In this document: in pieces, positions 32,869 through 41,442 of the stretch
Layout of the letters: every line of letters starts with the position of its first letter
How positions within the stretch are numbered: position 1 is the stretch's first letter
NCBI GenBank assembly: GCA_964385055.1
Contig: CAYLMH010000001.1
Span: 1-64,000, forward strand
Origin: JACRPI01 sp964385055
GTDB lineage: Archaea > Nanobdellota > Nanobdellia > Woesearchaeales > DSVV01
Reading direction: 5' to 3'
DNA length: 64,000 nucleotides
Notes under the pieces: model-generated
What the model saw: the letters and a program-made list of their open reading frames with translations, nothing else
Told to the model about the DNA's origin: nothing
Databases searched by the model: none
Position numbers and translations under genes: made by a program

Positions 32869-33774
32869 CTTCCCCACACCTAACCATTCCATGTAATCCT
32901 TAATCCCAGCTTCCATGGTCCATTGCGGTTCATAGCCAAGCAATTGCTTTGCAAGCATCAAATCAGCCTGCGTATGTGCTTGAAAGAAATCGTATGGACA
33001 ATCGAAATATTCTGGAGGGAGATTAGTTCCTAACACATCGTTCAGAATTTCAATAATTCGGTTAAAAGAAGTGGCATTCCCTGTCGCTGCGTTCAAAATA
33101 CAACTATACGGAGCTTTCATCGCGAGTTGATTCATATAGACAATGTCTTTCACATAGACATGATCTCTGCATTGATCGCCAGGAGTAAACACGCGCGGTC
33201 GTTTGCCTGCGAGCATCTGTTGAGACAACTGATAAATCATGCTGGAAAATTTATCTTTGTGCGCTTCACGAGGACCAAAAACGTTGAAATAGCGTAACCC
33301 TACAATTCGAATCACACCATTATATTTTTTCATATATTCTTGCGCAACATGATCCATCATTACTTTAGAAAAACCATAGACATTCAGAGGTTCTAAGCTT
33401 CCATTTTCACGATAGGGAGAAGGAGTGTTACCGTACACTGCAGCAGAGCTTGCGTAAATAATGTGCGCTTTTGTGCGAACAGCATAATCAAGAAGTCGAC
33501 GAAATGCATCAACGTTGGTTTTCATCATCAGTTCTTGATCTAAAACACGAGTGTCAGAAATTGCTGCCTGATGAAAAATGTAATCAAATGTTCCAAGACT
33601 ATCCCAAGCAAAGTCAAGAATACTGCCTGTATAAAATTGTCCGCGAAATCCAATCAAATTAGAAAATTGAGCGTTCTGAAAGTTATCAAGAGCAACAACA
33701 TCGTGTTCTTTATCGAATGCGAGCGCAATGTTGCTTCCAATAAATCCTGCAGCGCCAGTGACTAAGATTCTCAT
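32860..33774 (-). CDS. hldD: NAD-dependent epimerase, ADP-heptose 6-epimerase-like (HldD)
   Basis: A 304-residue short-chain dehydrogenase/reductase. MRILVTGAAGFIGSNI is the NAD-binding loop; YASSAAVYG, PLNVYGFSK (catalytic Tyr and Lys), GLRYFNVFGPRE and DHVYVKDI follow. The segment FQAHTQADLMLAKQ and the ending DYMEWL match HldD/RfaD closely, including the Q-A-x-T-Q-A-D-L stretch. HldD converts ADP-D,D-heptose to ADP-L,D-heptose. UDP-galactose-4-epimerase-like enzymes are the alternative call. Start at 33774 is set by a TATA-like box 28 bases upstream; it faces the heptose operon tail to tail and is divergent from the next GT9 gene. Confidence 0.82.
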   Translation of the reverse strand: MRILVTGAAGFIGSNIALAFDKEHDVVALDNFQNAQFSNLIGFRGQFYTGSILDFAWDSLGTFDYIFHQAAISDTRVLDQELMMKTNVDAFRRLLDYAVRTKAHIIYASSAAVYGNTPSPYRENGSLEPLNVYGFSKVMMDHVAQEYMKKYNGVIRIVGLRYFNVFGPREAHKDKFSSMIYQLSQQMLAGKRPRVFTPGDQCRDHVYVKDIVYMNQLAMKAPYSCILNAATGNATSFNRIIEILNDVLGTNLPPEYFDCPYDFFQAHTQADLMLAKQLLGYEPQWTMEAGIKDYMEWLGVGKKK

Positions 33775-33795
33775 GAGAGAAAAGAAAAGAAATGG

Positions 33796-33807
33796 GCTTT
33801 TAAAGCT
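33796..33807 (-). promoter_or_regulatory. TATA-type promoter, leaderless hldD-like gene
   Basis: AGCTTTAAAAGC (minus strand) is 28 bases before the ATG at 33774. Confidence 0.55.
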
Positions 33808-33844
33808 TGTGAAAAGGGAAGGGAAAAAGAGCTGGAGTTCCACA

Positions 33845-33855
33845 AGTTTTATAAC
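33845..33855 (+). promoter_or_regulatory. TATA-type promoter, leaderless GT9 gene
   Basis: AGTTTTATAAC lies about 30 bases before the ATG at 33881 and only 40-50 bases from the divergent promoter, so the two may be co-regulated. Confidence 0.55.
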
Positions 33856-33880
33856 ACAAACAGCGATTTCTAGAGAGAGA

Positions 33881-34993
33881 ATGAGTCTCTATCAACAACT
33901 GAGAATGTGTGCAAAAAAAGGAATAGATAGTGCCTGTTTTCTCCTTCTTCTTCCATCATATTTACGACCAAAAAAAGAAATACAAAAAGAAAAGATACAA
34001 AAAATTCTCCTCATCAACCTGCAAGGAATTGGTGATGTCATAGAAACAACCCCACTCCTGACAGAACTAAGAAACACCTTCCCAAAAGCGAAGATTGACT
34101 ATCTTTGTTATAAAGAAAACGGCACGTTGTTAGAAAACGATCCCAGAATAAACAACCTCATCAAAAGGCAAAAACAAGGAGTTATGAACAGGGACTTTTT
34201 CCAAACAATACATACTATTCAAAAAAACGAATACAATCTTGTTATCAATCTCTTTCCAGCACAACACAGTGCTCTTTTGACAATCCTGAGCAATGCAGAA
34301 TACAAAATTGGAAATCTGTACAGCACCGCAAGCACAGCAAATAACCTCCAAATAAAGAAAGCAGCAAAAACATGGGATGGGAGAGAAAACTGCAAAAACA
34401 TTGCTGAACAACTACAAATCCAAATCAAAGACCCCTATCAACCAACGATAGCAATACCCGCAGTAAGAGAAAAAGCAAGACAAAAAGAAACAAAATACAT
34501 TCTTCTTAATCCACACACGCAATGGATCGCGAAACAATGGCCTATGGAAAATTGGCAGGAACTCATCAAATTCCTTCTGAAAGAAAAGAAGCAATACAAC
34601 ATAGCAATTATCGGAACAAAAGCAGACAACGAGAGAACAGAGCGCATCATCAGGCAGTTTCAAAAAGAAAAGCGAGTAGAAAATTGGTGCGGAAAATATA
34701 CCCTCCAAGAACTCGCCGCAAAAATAAAAGCTGCAAAACTCATGATCACGACAGATACAGGCCCAATGCATATCGCGCTTGCGACAAAAACAAAAACAAT
34801 CGGCCTGTTTGGCTGCACAGATCCAAATATCCTGGTGAAAGGGAATAAACACATCGAGACCATAAGCAGCTATGACAACTGTCCAAAACAACTGCAATTC
34901 AATCATAATAATGAACCAGAAGATTACAACCAAACACAAATGAAAAGAATAACTGTGGAAGAAGTCATAAATGAAATAAAGCAAGTTATTTAA
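33881..34993 (+). CDS. GT9 (heptosyltransferase-family) glycosyltransferase, third copy
   Basis: A 370-residue GT-B enzyme with ILLINLQGIGDVIETTPLL in the N-terminal domain (family motif GxGD), ILLNPHTQWIAKQWPMENW at the start of the donor half and KLMITTDTGPMHIALA with GLFGCTDP at the nucleotide-sugar site. Residues 1-40 form a helical lead before the fold, not seen in the two other copies. The start is placed at 33881 by the promoter. Divergent from hldD over 106 bases, so donor epimerisation and transfer may be controlled together. Confidence 0.85.
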   Translation: MSLYQQLRMCAKKGIDSACFLLLLPSYLRPKKEIQKEKIQKILLINLQGIGDVIETTPLLTELRNTFPKAKIDYLCYKENGTLLENDPRINNLIKRQKQGVMNRDFFQTIHTIQKNEYNLVINLFPAQHSALLTILSNAEYKIGNLYSTASTANNLQIKKAAKTWDGRENCKNIAEQLQIQIKDPYQPTIAIPAVREKARQKETKYILLNPHTQWIAKQWPMENWQELIKFLLKEKKQYNIAIIGTKADNERTERIIRQFQKEKRVENWCGKYTLQELAAKIKAAKLMITTDTGPMHIALATKTKTIGLFGCTDPNILVKGNKHIETISSYDNCPKQLQFNHNNEPEDYNQTQMKRITVEEVINEIKQVI

Positions 34994-35023
34994 AAGAACA
35001 AGATAATTTACAGGAGAGCTTGA

Positions 35024-37012
35024 TCAGACTTCTCTTTTTCTAAACGGAATACTAAATAAAAAGAGCAAGAGAAAGAAGAGAAGATAAATACTATGAAGTT
35101 GCTGTGGTTTGAAGAAGTCAAATGTCTTAGAAGAAGAAGAGCAGGGTTGACCAAGAGAAATTCCATTTCTTAGTTCCAAGACATCAAGAACATTATTACC
35201 TACGACTTCAGAACGAGAACATAACAAATCAATGTTCTGTTTATAATAAGAAATAAAAGAAGGAATAATCTCTTGACAAAGTGAAAGAGGAAGATAAACT
35301 TCGACAAAAGTGTAGGGAGTAGATAAATAATTACCCCATAAGAAAGGAAAATAGCCTAAACATTTAGATTGTGAAAGTGTATTTGTATAAGGTCTTAAGA
35401 GAGGGTAAAGAAATTCATTTTTTGGAGAAAGAATAATTATAGAAGTATTTTCCTGTTGAAAAATGACTTGAGAAAAAGTGGTGGATATTTTGTCGAGATC
35501 ATACTGCCAACGTGCTTCATAGTCTCCAGGAGAACTAATAAGACCCTTAGTAACAAGAACTTGGGCATGGAGTTCATAACCAATAGTGTCATACTCATAT
35601 AAGCGATAAGTGTCAACGTTAAGAAAGTCACTCTTATTAAGATGGAGAAAAAGAGGATATGAAGAATACGCAGTATAATCATGACCAACTAAGACAGAGT
35701 CAACTTGGGGAAGGGAATAAAAGGGATAAGAAACTTCTTTCCTAACTTTATCAAGCATCTTTTGGGTATTAAAAAGAGAACCATCAGAAAAGTCTGAAAA
35801 AGTAAAGCCTGAAAAAAAAGGATAAGAAAGAAATAGAAGAAAAGTAAGAATAAGAAAGTAAGAAGTTTTTATAGCTTTAGAGTATAAGGGAAATTCCACT
35901 TTAATTTTATATAATAAAATGATATAAAAAGGAAAAAAGAGAAAGAAATATCGCTCTAAAACCACATGTTGCAATCCAAAAGCTATTGCTGCTTTTCCAT
36001 AAAACAAAGGAAAAGAGATTCCACAAATAAATGAGTAAACATCGAACGCACCTGAGAAAAGACGAATAATAACAATAAGTAAAGCAAGATACAACAATAA
36101 ATAAAATGCATTAGGATGACTAAAGAGAAAAAAAGAATATAATACCTCAAAGAGTGAAGCAGAAGGAGGAAAATCTGCGAAAATACCATAATAATATGTA
36201 AGAAAGTTTGGATATTTTATAATAACTAGACTGTATAACAAAAAGAGAGGGAGAGAAAGATAAAAGAGGTTTCTAAACGATTCTAGAAAAGATTGCTTTT
36301 GTTCTAATTTATAACGAAGAAACATAAACAAAAAAGCAGGTCCAACAAGGAAGAGAGTACTTGATTTGGAAAGCAGAGAAAAGGCAAATAAGAAAGATCC
36401 AAGAAATTTAAGATAAGTGCTGTCTGTATAGTAAAAGAGCAAGAAACCTGGGATAAGAAAGAAAAGAGCAACAGTTGTTGCAAAATCAAATTCTTTTAAA
36501 GTAACAAAAAGGAAGAGGAAGAGTAGGAAAAAGAAAGAGGTATCTTTTGTATATGCATATTTTATCTTGTAAAGAAAGAAAGCAACAATAGAAAGTGAAA
36601 GAAGAGAGAATAATAAAAGTCCTAATGCAAAATTATCATCAGAAAAAACAAAACGAATAAGATAAGCTACTACATAAGTAATCGGTCCCTGAACACAATA
36701 TGGATTTTCAGTGTATAATGTCCCTTGTTGCAAATAAGCCAGGCAAAATTCTTGACCAAAAAGTCGTGGGGGGGAATAGGGTTCTAACCAACCTAAAGTT
36801 AATAATCCACTCAAAATAAGCATAAAAGAAAGAATAGACCAAAAGAAATTACAGGGACTAATTTTTAAATAGTCACGTATGAAAAAGAGAGAAAGAAGAG
36901 TAGCAAGGAACAGAAGAATAGAAGAGAGAAATGACAATCCTAAGAAACTAAAGACTGGAATACTCAAAAATAAAAAGAATAAAGGGAATAAATAAGAGTA
37001 ATAAGTAGACAT
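35024..37012 (-). CDS. GT-C-type membrane protein, Cys-motif paralogue A
   Basis: A 662-residue protein with about twelve membrane helices and a C-terminal soluble segment before a last helix. The first outer loop has FGQEFCLAYLQQGTLYTENPYC, followed by QGP. The same loop pattern, C-x-D/A-Y-x-x-x-G-T-L-x-x-x-x-P-x-C, recurs in the proteins at 48814 and 53245. Near the end it has three further Cys (LSLCQEI, DLLCSR, QPCSSS) in positions shared with the paralogues. Polyprenyl-phosphate-sugar-dependent transfer is inferred from topology and neighbours; no textbook catalytic motif stands out. The ATG at 37012 is placed by a TATA-like box. Confidence 0.65.
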   Translation of the reverse strand: MSTYYSYLFPLFFLFLSIPVFSFLGLSFLSSILLFLATLLSLFFIRDYLKISPCNFFWSILSFMLILSGLLTLGWLEPYSPPRLFGQEFCLAYLQQGTLYTENPYCVQGPITYVVAYLIRFVFSDDNFALGLLLFSLLSLSIVAFFLYKIKYAYTKDTSFFFLLFLFLFVTLKEFDFATTVALFFLIPGFLLFYYTDSTYLKFLGSFLFAFSLLSKSSTLFLVGPAFLFMFLRYKLEQKQSFLESFRNLFYLSLPLFLLYSLVIIKYPNFLTYYYGIFADFPPSASLFEVLYSFFLFSHPNAFYLLLYLALLIVIIRLFSGAFDVYSFICGISFPLFYGKAAIAFGLQHVVLERYFFLFFPFYIILLYKIKVEFPLYSKAIKTSYFLILTFLLFLSYPFFSGFTFSDFSDGSLFNTQKMLDKVRKEVSYPFYSLPQVDSVLVGHDYTAYSSYPLFLHLNKSDFLNVDTYRLYEYDTIGYELHAQVLVTKGLISSPGDYEARWQYDLDKISTTFSQVIFQQENTSIIILSPKNEFLYPLLRPYTNTLSQSKCLGYFPFLWGNYLSTPYTFVEVYLPLSLCQEIIPSFISYYKQNIDLLCSRSEVVGNNVLDVLELRNGISLGQPCSSSSKTFDFFKPQQLHSIYLLFFLLLFLFSIPFRKREV

Positions 37013-37031
37013 GGGCAAAAGGAGTAGAAGA

Positions 37032-37043
37032 TAATTTAAATAG
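37032..37043 (-). promoter_or_regulatory. TATA-type promoter, leaderless GT-C paralogue A
   Basis: CTATTTAAATTA on the minus strand lies about 25 bases before the ATG at 37012. Confidence 0.5.
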
Positions 37044-37116
37044 TTTAACCTTCGCGACAGACTTCTATGAGGAAGGAGAAATAATCGTAGGCAAAGTCCT
37101 AGTAAGAAAGGAATAA

Positions 37117-37128
37117 ACTTTATAATAA
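37117..37128 (+). promoter_or_regulatory. TATA-type promoter, leaderless GT2 gene
   Basis: ACTTTATAATAA lies about 27 bases before the ATG at 37149. Confidence 0.55.
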
Positions 37129-37148
37129 AAACACTCCATCTAAGAAAT

Positions 37149-37868
37149 ATGACTGGAAAAGAAGAGAAAGATCATAAGATAAGCGTCATTATTCCTGTGT
37201 TTAATGAAGAAAACTGTATTTTAGAAATATATAATAAAGTAAAAGAAGCAAATATAGGAAACATAAAAAAAGAAATAATTATTGTTGATGATTGTTCTAC
37301 AGACAAAACAGCAGAGAGAATAAAAGAAATAAAAGATAAAGAAGTGAAAATACTGTTCCATGAAAAGAATTATGGAAAAGGAAGAGCAATAAGAACAGGA
37401 TTAAAAGAAGTCACCGGAGACATCATTATAATACAGGATGCAGACTTGGAATATGACCCAAACGATTTTCAAATACTTATAAAACCAATCCTTGAAGGAA
37501 AAGCTGAAGTGGTTTATGGATCAAGAAGACTAAACAAGGAAAATGAACAATACGCTGGACTCTCGTACTATGTTGGAGGAATAGGGCTGACCAAAATAAC
37601 AAACATGTTGTACAATAGCCACCTCACCGATGAAGCAACAGGATATAAAGTATTCAAAACAGAGCTTCTTCAGAGTCTTAACCTTGAATGTGAAAGATTT
37701 GAATTTTGCCCAGAAGTAACTGCAAAAGTGCTGAGAAGAAAGAAGAACATAGTAGAAGTTCCAATTAACTATTATCCGAGAAGCATAAAGGAAGGAAAGA
37801 AGATTCGCTTTAAAGATGGCTTTGAAGCAGTCTGGACGCTACTTAAATGGCGTTGGAAAAAGTTCTAA
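37149..37868 (+). CDS. GT2-family glycosyltransferase (polyprenyl-phosphate sugar synthase-like)
   Basis: A 239-residue GT-A enzyme: ISVIIPVFNEENCILEI, VDDCSTDKTAERI, GKGRAIRTGL, QDADLEYDPNDF (metal-binding) and YGSRRLNKENEQ. It follows the DPM1-like pattern. There is no membrane anchor. It probably charges a polyprenyl phosphate with hexose for a GT-C partner; the closest GT-C gene is divergent on the other side of its promoter. It converges on the methyltransferase gene 2 bases away. Confidence 0.86.
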   Translation: MTGKEEKDHKISVIIPVFNEENCILEIYNKVKEANIGNIKKEIIIVDDCSTDKTAERIKEIKDKEVKILFHEKNYGKGRAIRTGLKEVTGDIIIIQDADLEYDPNDFQILIKPILEGKAEVVYGSRRLNKENEQYAGLSYYVGGIGLTKITNMLYNSHLTDEATGYKVFKTELLQSLNLECERFEFCPEVTAKVLRRKKNIVEVPINYYPRSIKEGKKIRFKDGFEAVWTLLKWRWKKF

Positions 37869-37870
37869 AA

Positions 37871-38443
37871 TTATTTTACTGCAATAGTTACATACGTTGT
37901 TGGTCCATTTCTATCCTTATAATTCCCAACAAAATAAAAGAGTTTGTTAAACAATTTAAGAAAAGGAAGTTTCCAAGTAATCATTTCCCAGAAAAAGAAA
38001 AACCTGTTTCCCACTTCTTTTACATCAACATGGGAAAATTCTTTACACAATTCTTTCAAACCATCTCGAGTATATCGAAAATAATCATTGGGGTCAGGAT
38101 GATAAGGGTAAAGAAAAGGAGTAGAAATAATGACTGTTCCTCCTTTTTTGAGGACACGATGAATTTCTTTGAGTACCTGAGTGGGATTATGACAATGTTC
38201 GAGAAGTTCTGTTGCAACAACAGTGTCAAAAGTTCCTTTTTTGATCATAAAAAGATTGTGTGCGTCAGCAACAATATCAGGATTGTTTTCTTTATTGATG
38301 TCAACACACAAATACTCCGTGTATTGCATTTCTTTTTTATAGGGACTTTTTTTGCCGCCAAGATCAAGAACTTTTCCAAGCTTTCTTTCTCCGAGAAGAG
38401 AAGCAAGTTCCTTATCTAAAGCAATTCGTATGAGTTCTTTCAT
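37871..38443 (-). CDS. SAM-dependent methyltransferase (class I)
   Basis: A 190-residue methyltransferase: KVLDLGGKKSPY is motif I, followed by CVDINKENN and TVVATELLEHCHNPTQVLKEIHRVLKKGG, as in UbiE/glycan methyltransferases. The ATG at 38443 is 11 bases after the stop of the radical SAM gene, which makes co-transcription likely; a TTG two codons earlier is also possible. Substrate unknown. Confidence 0.82.
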   Translation of the reverse strand: MKELIRIALDKELASLLGERKLGKVLDLGGKKSPYKKEMQYTEYLCVDINKENNPDIVADAHNLFMIKKGTFDTVVATELLEHCHNPTQVLKEIHRVLKKGGTVIISTPFLYPYHPDPNDYFRYTRDGLKELCKEFSHVDVKEVGNRFFFFWEMITWKLPFLKLFNKLFYFVGNYKDRNGPTTYVTIAVK

Positions 38444-38454
38444 GTTCAAAAAAT

Positions 38455-39924
38455 TTATGTACTTTTCGTCATCTGCATTTTAAGCATCATGCGTTGGGCT
38501 GAAAGTTTAAGAAGATCTTTTCCAGCAACAATGTTTCGTTTAAGATCCGCAAAGTTTCTCATTTCTTTGAGTTTTCGGACAATAAATCGGGGCCGTGTGT
38601 ATAACTCAAAGTATGCTCGTCCATTCCAATAGGCGATCTCCTCTGCAGTAAGATACTTTGTCCGCACCATAGGCGTTGTCCCATGAGAAATGTGTTTTTC
38701 CCAATTCGTTGCGTCTTCCCCAACAAAAAGATTATTGTCTGCAACTTCCTTAAAGATTGGTGTTTCGAAATAAGGATTGAGAGTGTTAAAGTACGTAATA
38801 TCAGCGTCAATTTTTTTAGCGAATGCGATTGTTTGCTTAATTTCTTTTTCACTTTCCCACGGAAAGCCAATAAGGAAAGAACATTTTACTTGTATACCTA
38901 CTTTTTTCGTGAGAACAACTGCGCGCTCAACCTGCTCAAGAGTAATAAATTTTTTGAGGCGATCAATACCTTCTTGATAACCACATTCAACACCAAAAAT
39001 AATACTTCTACAGCCACCTTCATACATTTTCTGTAAGATATCTTCTTTGACATTACTAACACGAGTGAGGCATTCCCAAATGACATCAATATTTCTCGCT
39101 TTTATCTCATCACATATATCAATAACTCTTTTGTGATTAACAGTGAACTCGTCATCCTGAAAATACATGTGAGAAATACCAAAGGTTTTATTGAGGTACT
39201 CAATTTCATCAACAACAACCTTAGGGCTTCGCTGTCGCCATTTATACTGGTTCATTTGAACACTGGTGCAAAAGCCACATTGCGCAGTACAGCCACGAGA
39301 AGTAATCATCGTGGAAAATTTACGCCCGACATCTAATGCAGCATATGCCTTGTATTTATCCATAGGAAGAAGATGATATGCAGGCATGGGAAGCTCATCA
39401 AGATTTTTAATAAGTTCCCGGGCTGGAGTTCGAACAGGCTTCTTGTTTTCATCAAGATAACAAATACCTTGTATTTTTCTATAATCCCCTTGTTTTTTTA
39501 AAATGTAATGAACAAGATCACGTGCTGTATATTCTGCTTCACCCATAATAACAAAATCAACACCTTCACGAACAACCGCTGTTTCTGGAAGAATTGTCGC
39601 GTGTGGACCACCATAAAAGATAGTGACTTCTGGAAGCGCTTTTTTAAAATCTTTAATGAGATCCATCGTTAAAGGAAAGTTTGCAGTAACCCCCGCAGCA
39701 GCAATTATTTTTGGCTGTAATTCAGTTACTTTCTGAACAATCTCCGCATGATTCATGCCAAGAGTAAACGCATCAAGAATCTGAACAGTGTACCCTGCCT
39801 GCTCGAGAACCGCGGCAATAGAAGCTACACCAAGAGGCGGACTTCTCGAGCTCAAGCTGTCAAGAATACCATAACTAAATGGAGGAGCAACAAAAAGAAC
39901 GTCTAATTGCTTTTCTTGAGTCAT
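38455..39924 (-). CDS. B12-binding-type radical SAM protein 1
   Basis: A 489-residue protein with an N-terminal cobalamin-binding-type Rossmann domain (VLFVAPPFSYG, then SPPLGVASIAAVLEQAGY; residues 1-150), a radical SAM barrel with SRGCTAQCGFC near residues 211-221 (CxxxCxxC) binding a [4Fe-4S] cluster, and a C-terminal tail with the motif TRPRFIVRKL. The lower-ligand DxHxxG motif is not conserved, which is common in this class. Members methylate unactivated carbons or cyclise lipids and polyketide-like chains. It lies divergent from the second copy over 87 bases and upstream of a methyltransferase. Confidence 0.85.
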   Translation of the reverse strand: MTQEKQLDVLFVAPPFSYGILDSLSSRSPPLGVASIAAVLEQAGYTVQILDAFTLGMNHAEIVQKVTELQPKIIAAAGVTANFPLTMDLIKDFKKALPEVTIFYGGPHATILPETAVVREGVDFVIMGEAEYTARDLVHYILKKQGDYRKIQGICYLDENKKPVRTPARELIKNLDELPMPAYHLLPMDKYKAYAALDVGRKFSTMITSRGCTAQCGFCTSVQMNQYKWRQRSPKVVVDEIEYLNKTFGISHMYFQDDEFTVNHKRVIDICDEIKARNIDVIWECLTRVSNVKEDILQKMYEGGCRSIIFGVECGYQEGIDRLKKFITLEQVERAVVLTKKVGIQVKCSFLIGFPWESEKEIKQTIAFAKKIDADITYFNTLNPYFETPIFKEVADNNLFVGEDATNWEKHISHGTTPMVRTKYLTAEEIAYWNGRAYFELYTRPRFIVRKLKEMRNFADLKRNIVAGKDLLKLSAQRMMLKMQMTKST

Positions 39925-39947
39925 AGAACAAAAAGAAGAAGTTCAGT

Positions 39948-39959
39948 CAATTTAAACTT
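39948..39959 (-). promoter_or_regulatory. TATA-type promoter, leaderless radical SAM gene 1
   Basis: AAGTTTAAATTG on the minus strand lies 29 bases before the ATG at 39924. Confidence 0.55.
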
Positions 39960-39978
39960 TACTATGGTTCTTTGCATA

Positions 39979-39990
39979 AGCTTTAAATAT
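39979..39990 (+). promoter_or_regulatory. TATA-type promoter, leaderless radical SAM gene 2
   Basis: AGCTTTAAATAT lies about 27 bases before the ATG at 40012 and is divergent from the previous promoter. Confidence 0.6.
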
Positions 39991-40011
39991 CGCACTAAAC
40001 TATCGAAATAT

Positions 40012-41409
40012 ATGCTCGATGTGTTGTTAATTAATCCACCATATACAAAAAAAGGAGGAAATATTTGGAAAACCGTGGCAAGCTGTATGCCTCCTCGTTC
40101 TCTTGCAATTCTTGCAGCATGCTTTGAAAGAGATGGTAAGACAGTAAAAATTCTTGATACACATGCAGAACGACTTGCAGTGGATGACATGGAAGAATTT
40201 TTGCGCACGAATTATGATAATCCTCGATTTATTGGTTTAACAGGGACAACAGTAACTATTCATCATGCATATGCTGTTGCACAATTATGCAAAAAACTCT
40301 GGCCAGAAACAAAAATTGTTTTTGGGGGCTATCATGCATCATCAAAACCAGCAGAATGCATTCAGCAGCCATTCGTTGATTTTGTTGTTCGGGGAGATGG
40401 AGAAGAAGCGTTTTTGGAAATAGTCAATGGAGAGGATCCAACAAAGATAAAGAATCTCACATACCTCGATAAAAATAAGAAAGTAATTCATAATCCAGAA
40501 AGGGAAATGCCAAAGGATCTTGACATTTACCCTATTCCTTCGTATCATCTTCTTCCTCTGGACAAATATTTTCCTGCTGTTGGAGTGTACAAACGCCTTC
40601 CCGCAATTAGTGTAGTCACATCCAGAGGTTGCCCTGGAAAATGCACGTTTTGTTATCAGCCATATGGAACAAACCTACGATGGCATTCTGCAGAAAGAGT
40701 GTTTGAAGAGGTAAAACTATTGGTAACAAAATACGGATACAGAGAAATTTGTTTTTATGATGATAATTTTGCAACAAACAAAGCAAGAACAAGAAAGATC
40801 TGTGAACTTTTCCTTGGATCTGGATTAGATATTGTCTGGAGTTGTTTCTCACGAGTAGATTGGGCGGACGCAGAACTTCTCAAACTTATGAAAAAAGCAG
40901 GGTGCCATCAAGTCATGTTCGGCGCAGAGAGTGGCGATCAAGCAATGCTAGATGGAATGCGAAAACAAGTAACACTAGATAGAATCCGACAAGCAGTGAA
41001 GTGGACAAAGGATGCTGGTTTAGATTGTCGTGCAGCATTCCTCTTTGGAATGCCTGGCGAAACAGAAGAAACAATGAAGAAGACAATAGATTTTGCGCTT
41101 GAACTTGATCCAGATATTGCGCAATTTAATATTGCAACACCAAACCCAGGAACACAACTATACGACTGGGCAGAACAAAATGGGTATCTTGGAACGCAGC
41201 AATGGGAAGACTATGACTGGGCTTCTCCTGTTTTAGTATTACCAACAGTTGATGCTGAACTCGTTAAAAAATATTACAAGCTTGCATATCGAAAGTTCTA
41301 TATGCGACCGAGATACATAATAAAACGACTTGGAAAGCTTCGTTCTGTGGAAGATTTCAAAAATGCTGCACGAGCAATGCGAAGTGTTATTGATGTGACG
41401 TCACACTAA
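40012..41409 (+). CDS. B12-binding-type radical SAM protein 2
   Basis: A 465-residue protein: cobalamin-type domain (VLLINPPYTKKGG, PPRSLAILAACFERDG, ILDTHAERL), then SRGCPGKCTFC near residues 203-213, VMFGAESGDQ and FLFGMPGETEETM of the radical SAM barrel, and an ending YMRPRYIIKRLGKL. The start at 40012 is placed by the TATA-like box; an in-frame extension upstream runs through the promoter. It is related to copies at 38455 and 56711 along its whole length. A carbon-methylation or other radical reaction on a lipid or sugar is inferred from the family. Confidence 0.86.
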   Translation: MLDVLLINPPYTKKGGNIWKTVASCMPPRSLAILAACFERDGKTVKILDTHAERLAVDDMEEFLRTNYDNPRFIGLTGTTVTIHHAYAVAQLCKKLWPETKIVFGGYHASSKPAECIQQPFVDFVVRGDGEEAFLEIVNGEDPTKIKNLTYLDKNKKVIHNPEREMPKDLDIYPIPSYHLLPLDKYFPAVGVYKRLPAISVVTSRGCPGKCTFCYQPYGTNLRWHSAERVFEEVKLLVTKYGYREICFYDDNFATNKARTRKICELFLGSGLDIVWSCFSRVDWADAELLKLMKKAGCHQVMFGAESGDQAMLDGMRKQVTLDRIRQAVKWTKDAGLDCRAAFLFGMPGETEETMKKTIDFALELDPDIAQFNIATPNPGTQLYDWAEQNGYLGTQQWEDYDWASPVLVLPTVDAELVKKYYKLAYRKFYMRPRYIIKRLGKLRSVEDFKNAARAMRSVIDVTSH

Positions 41410-41442
41410 TGAATAAAGCATAATCAATAACATAATCAGGAA

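Noticed and set aside
34412..34984. A 190-residue frame opposite the third GT9 gene
   Set aside because: The sense strand has unmistakable GT9 motifs. The antisense frame is a low-complexity Phe/Cys-rich mirror.
37847..38419. A 190-residue frame opposite the 190-residue methyltransferase
   Set aside because: The minus-strand product has motif I of a methyltransferase and an operon position; the plus-strand product has neither motif nor promoter.
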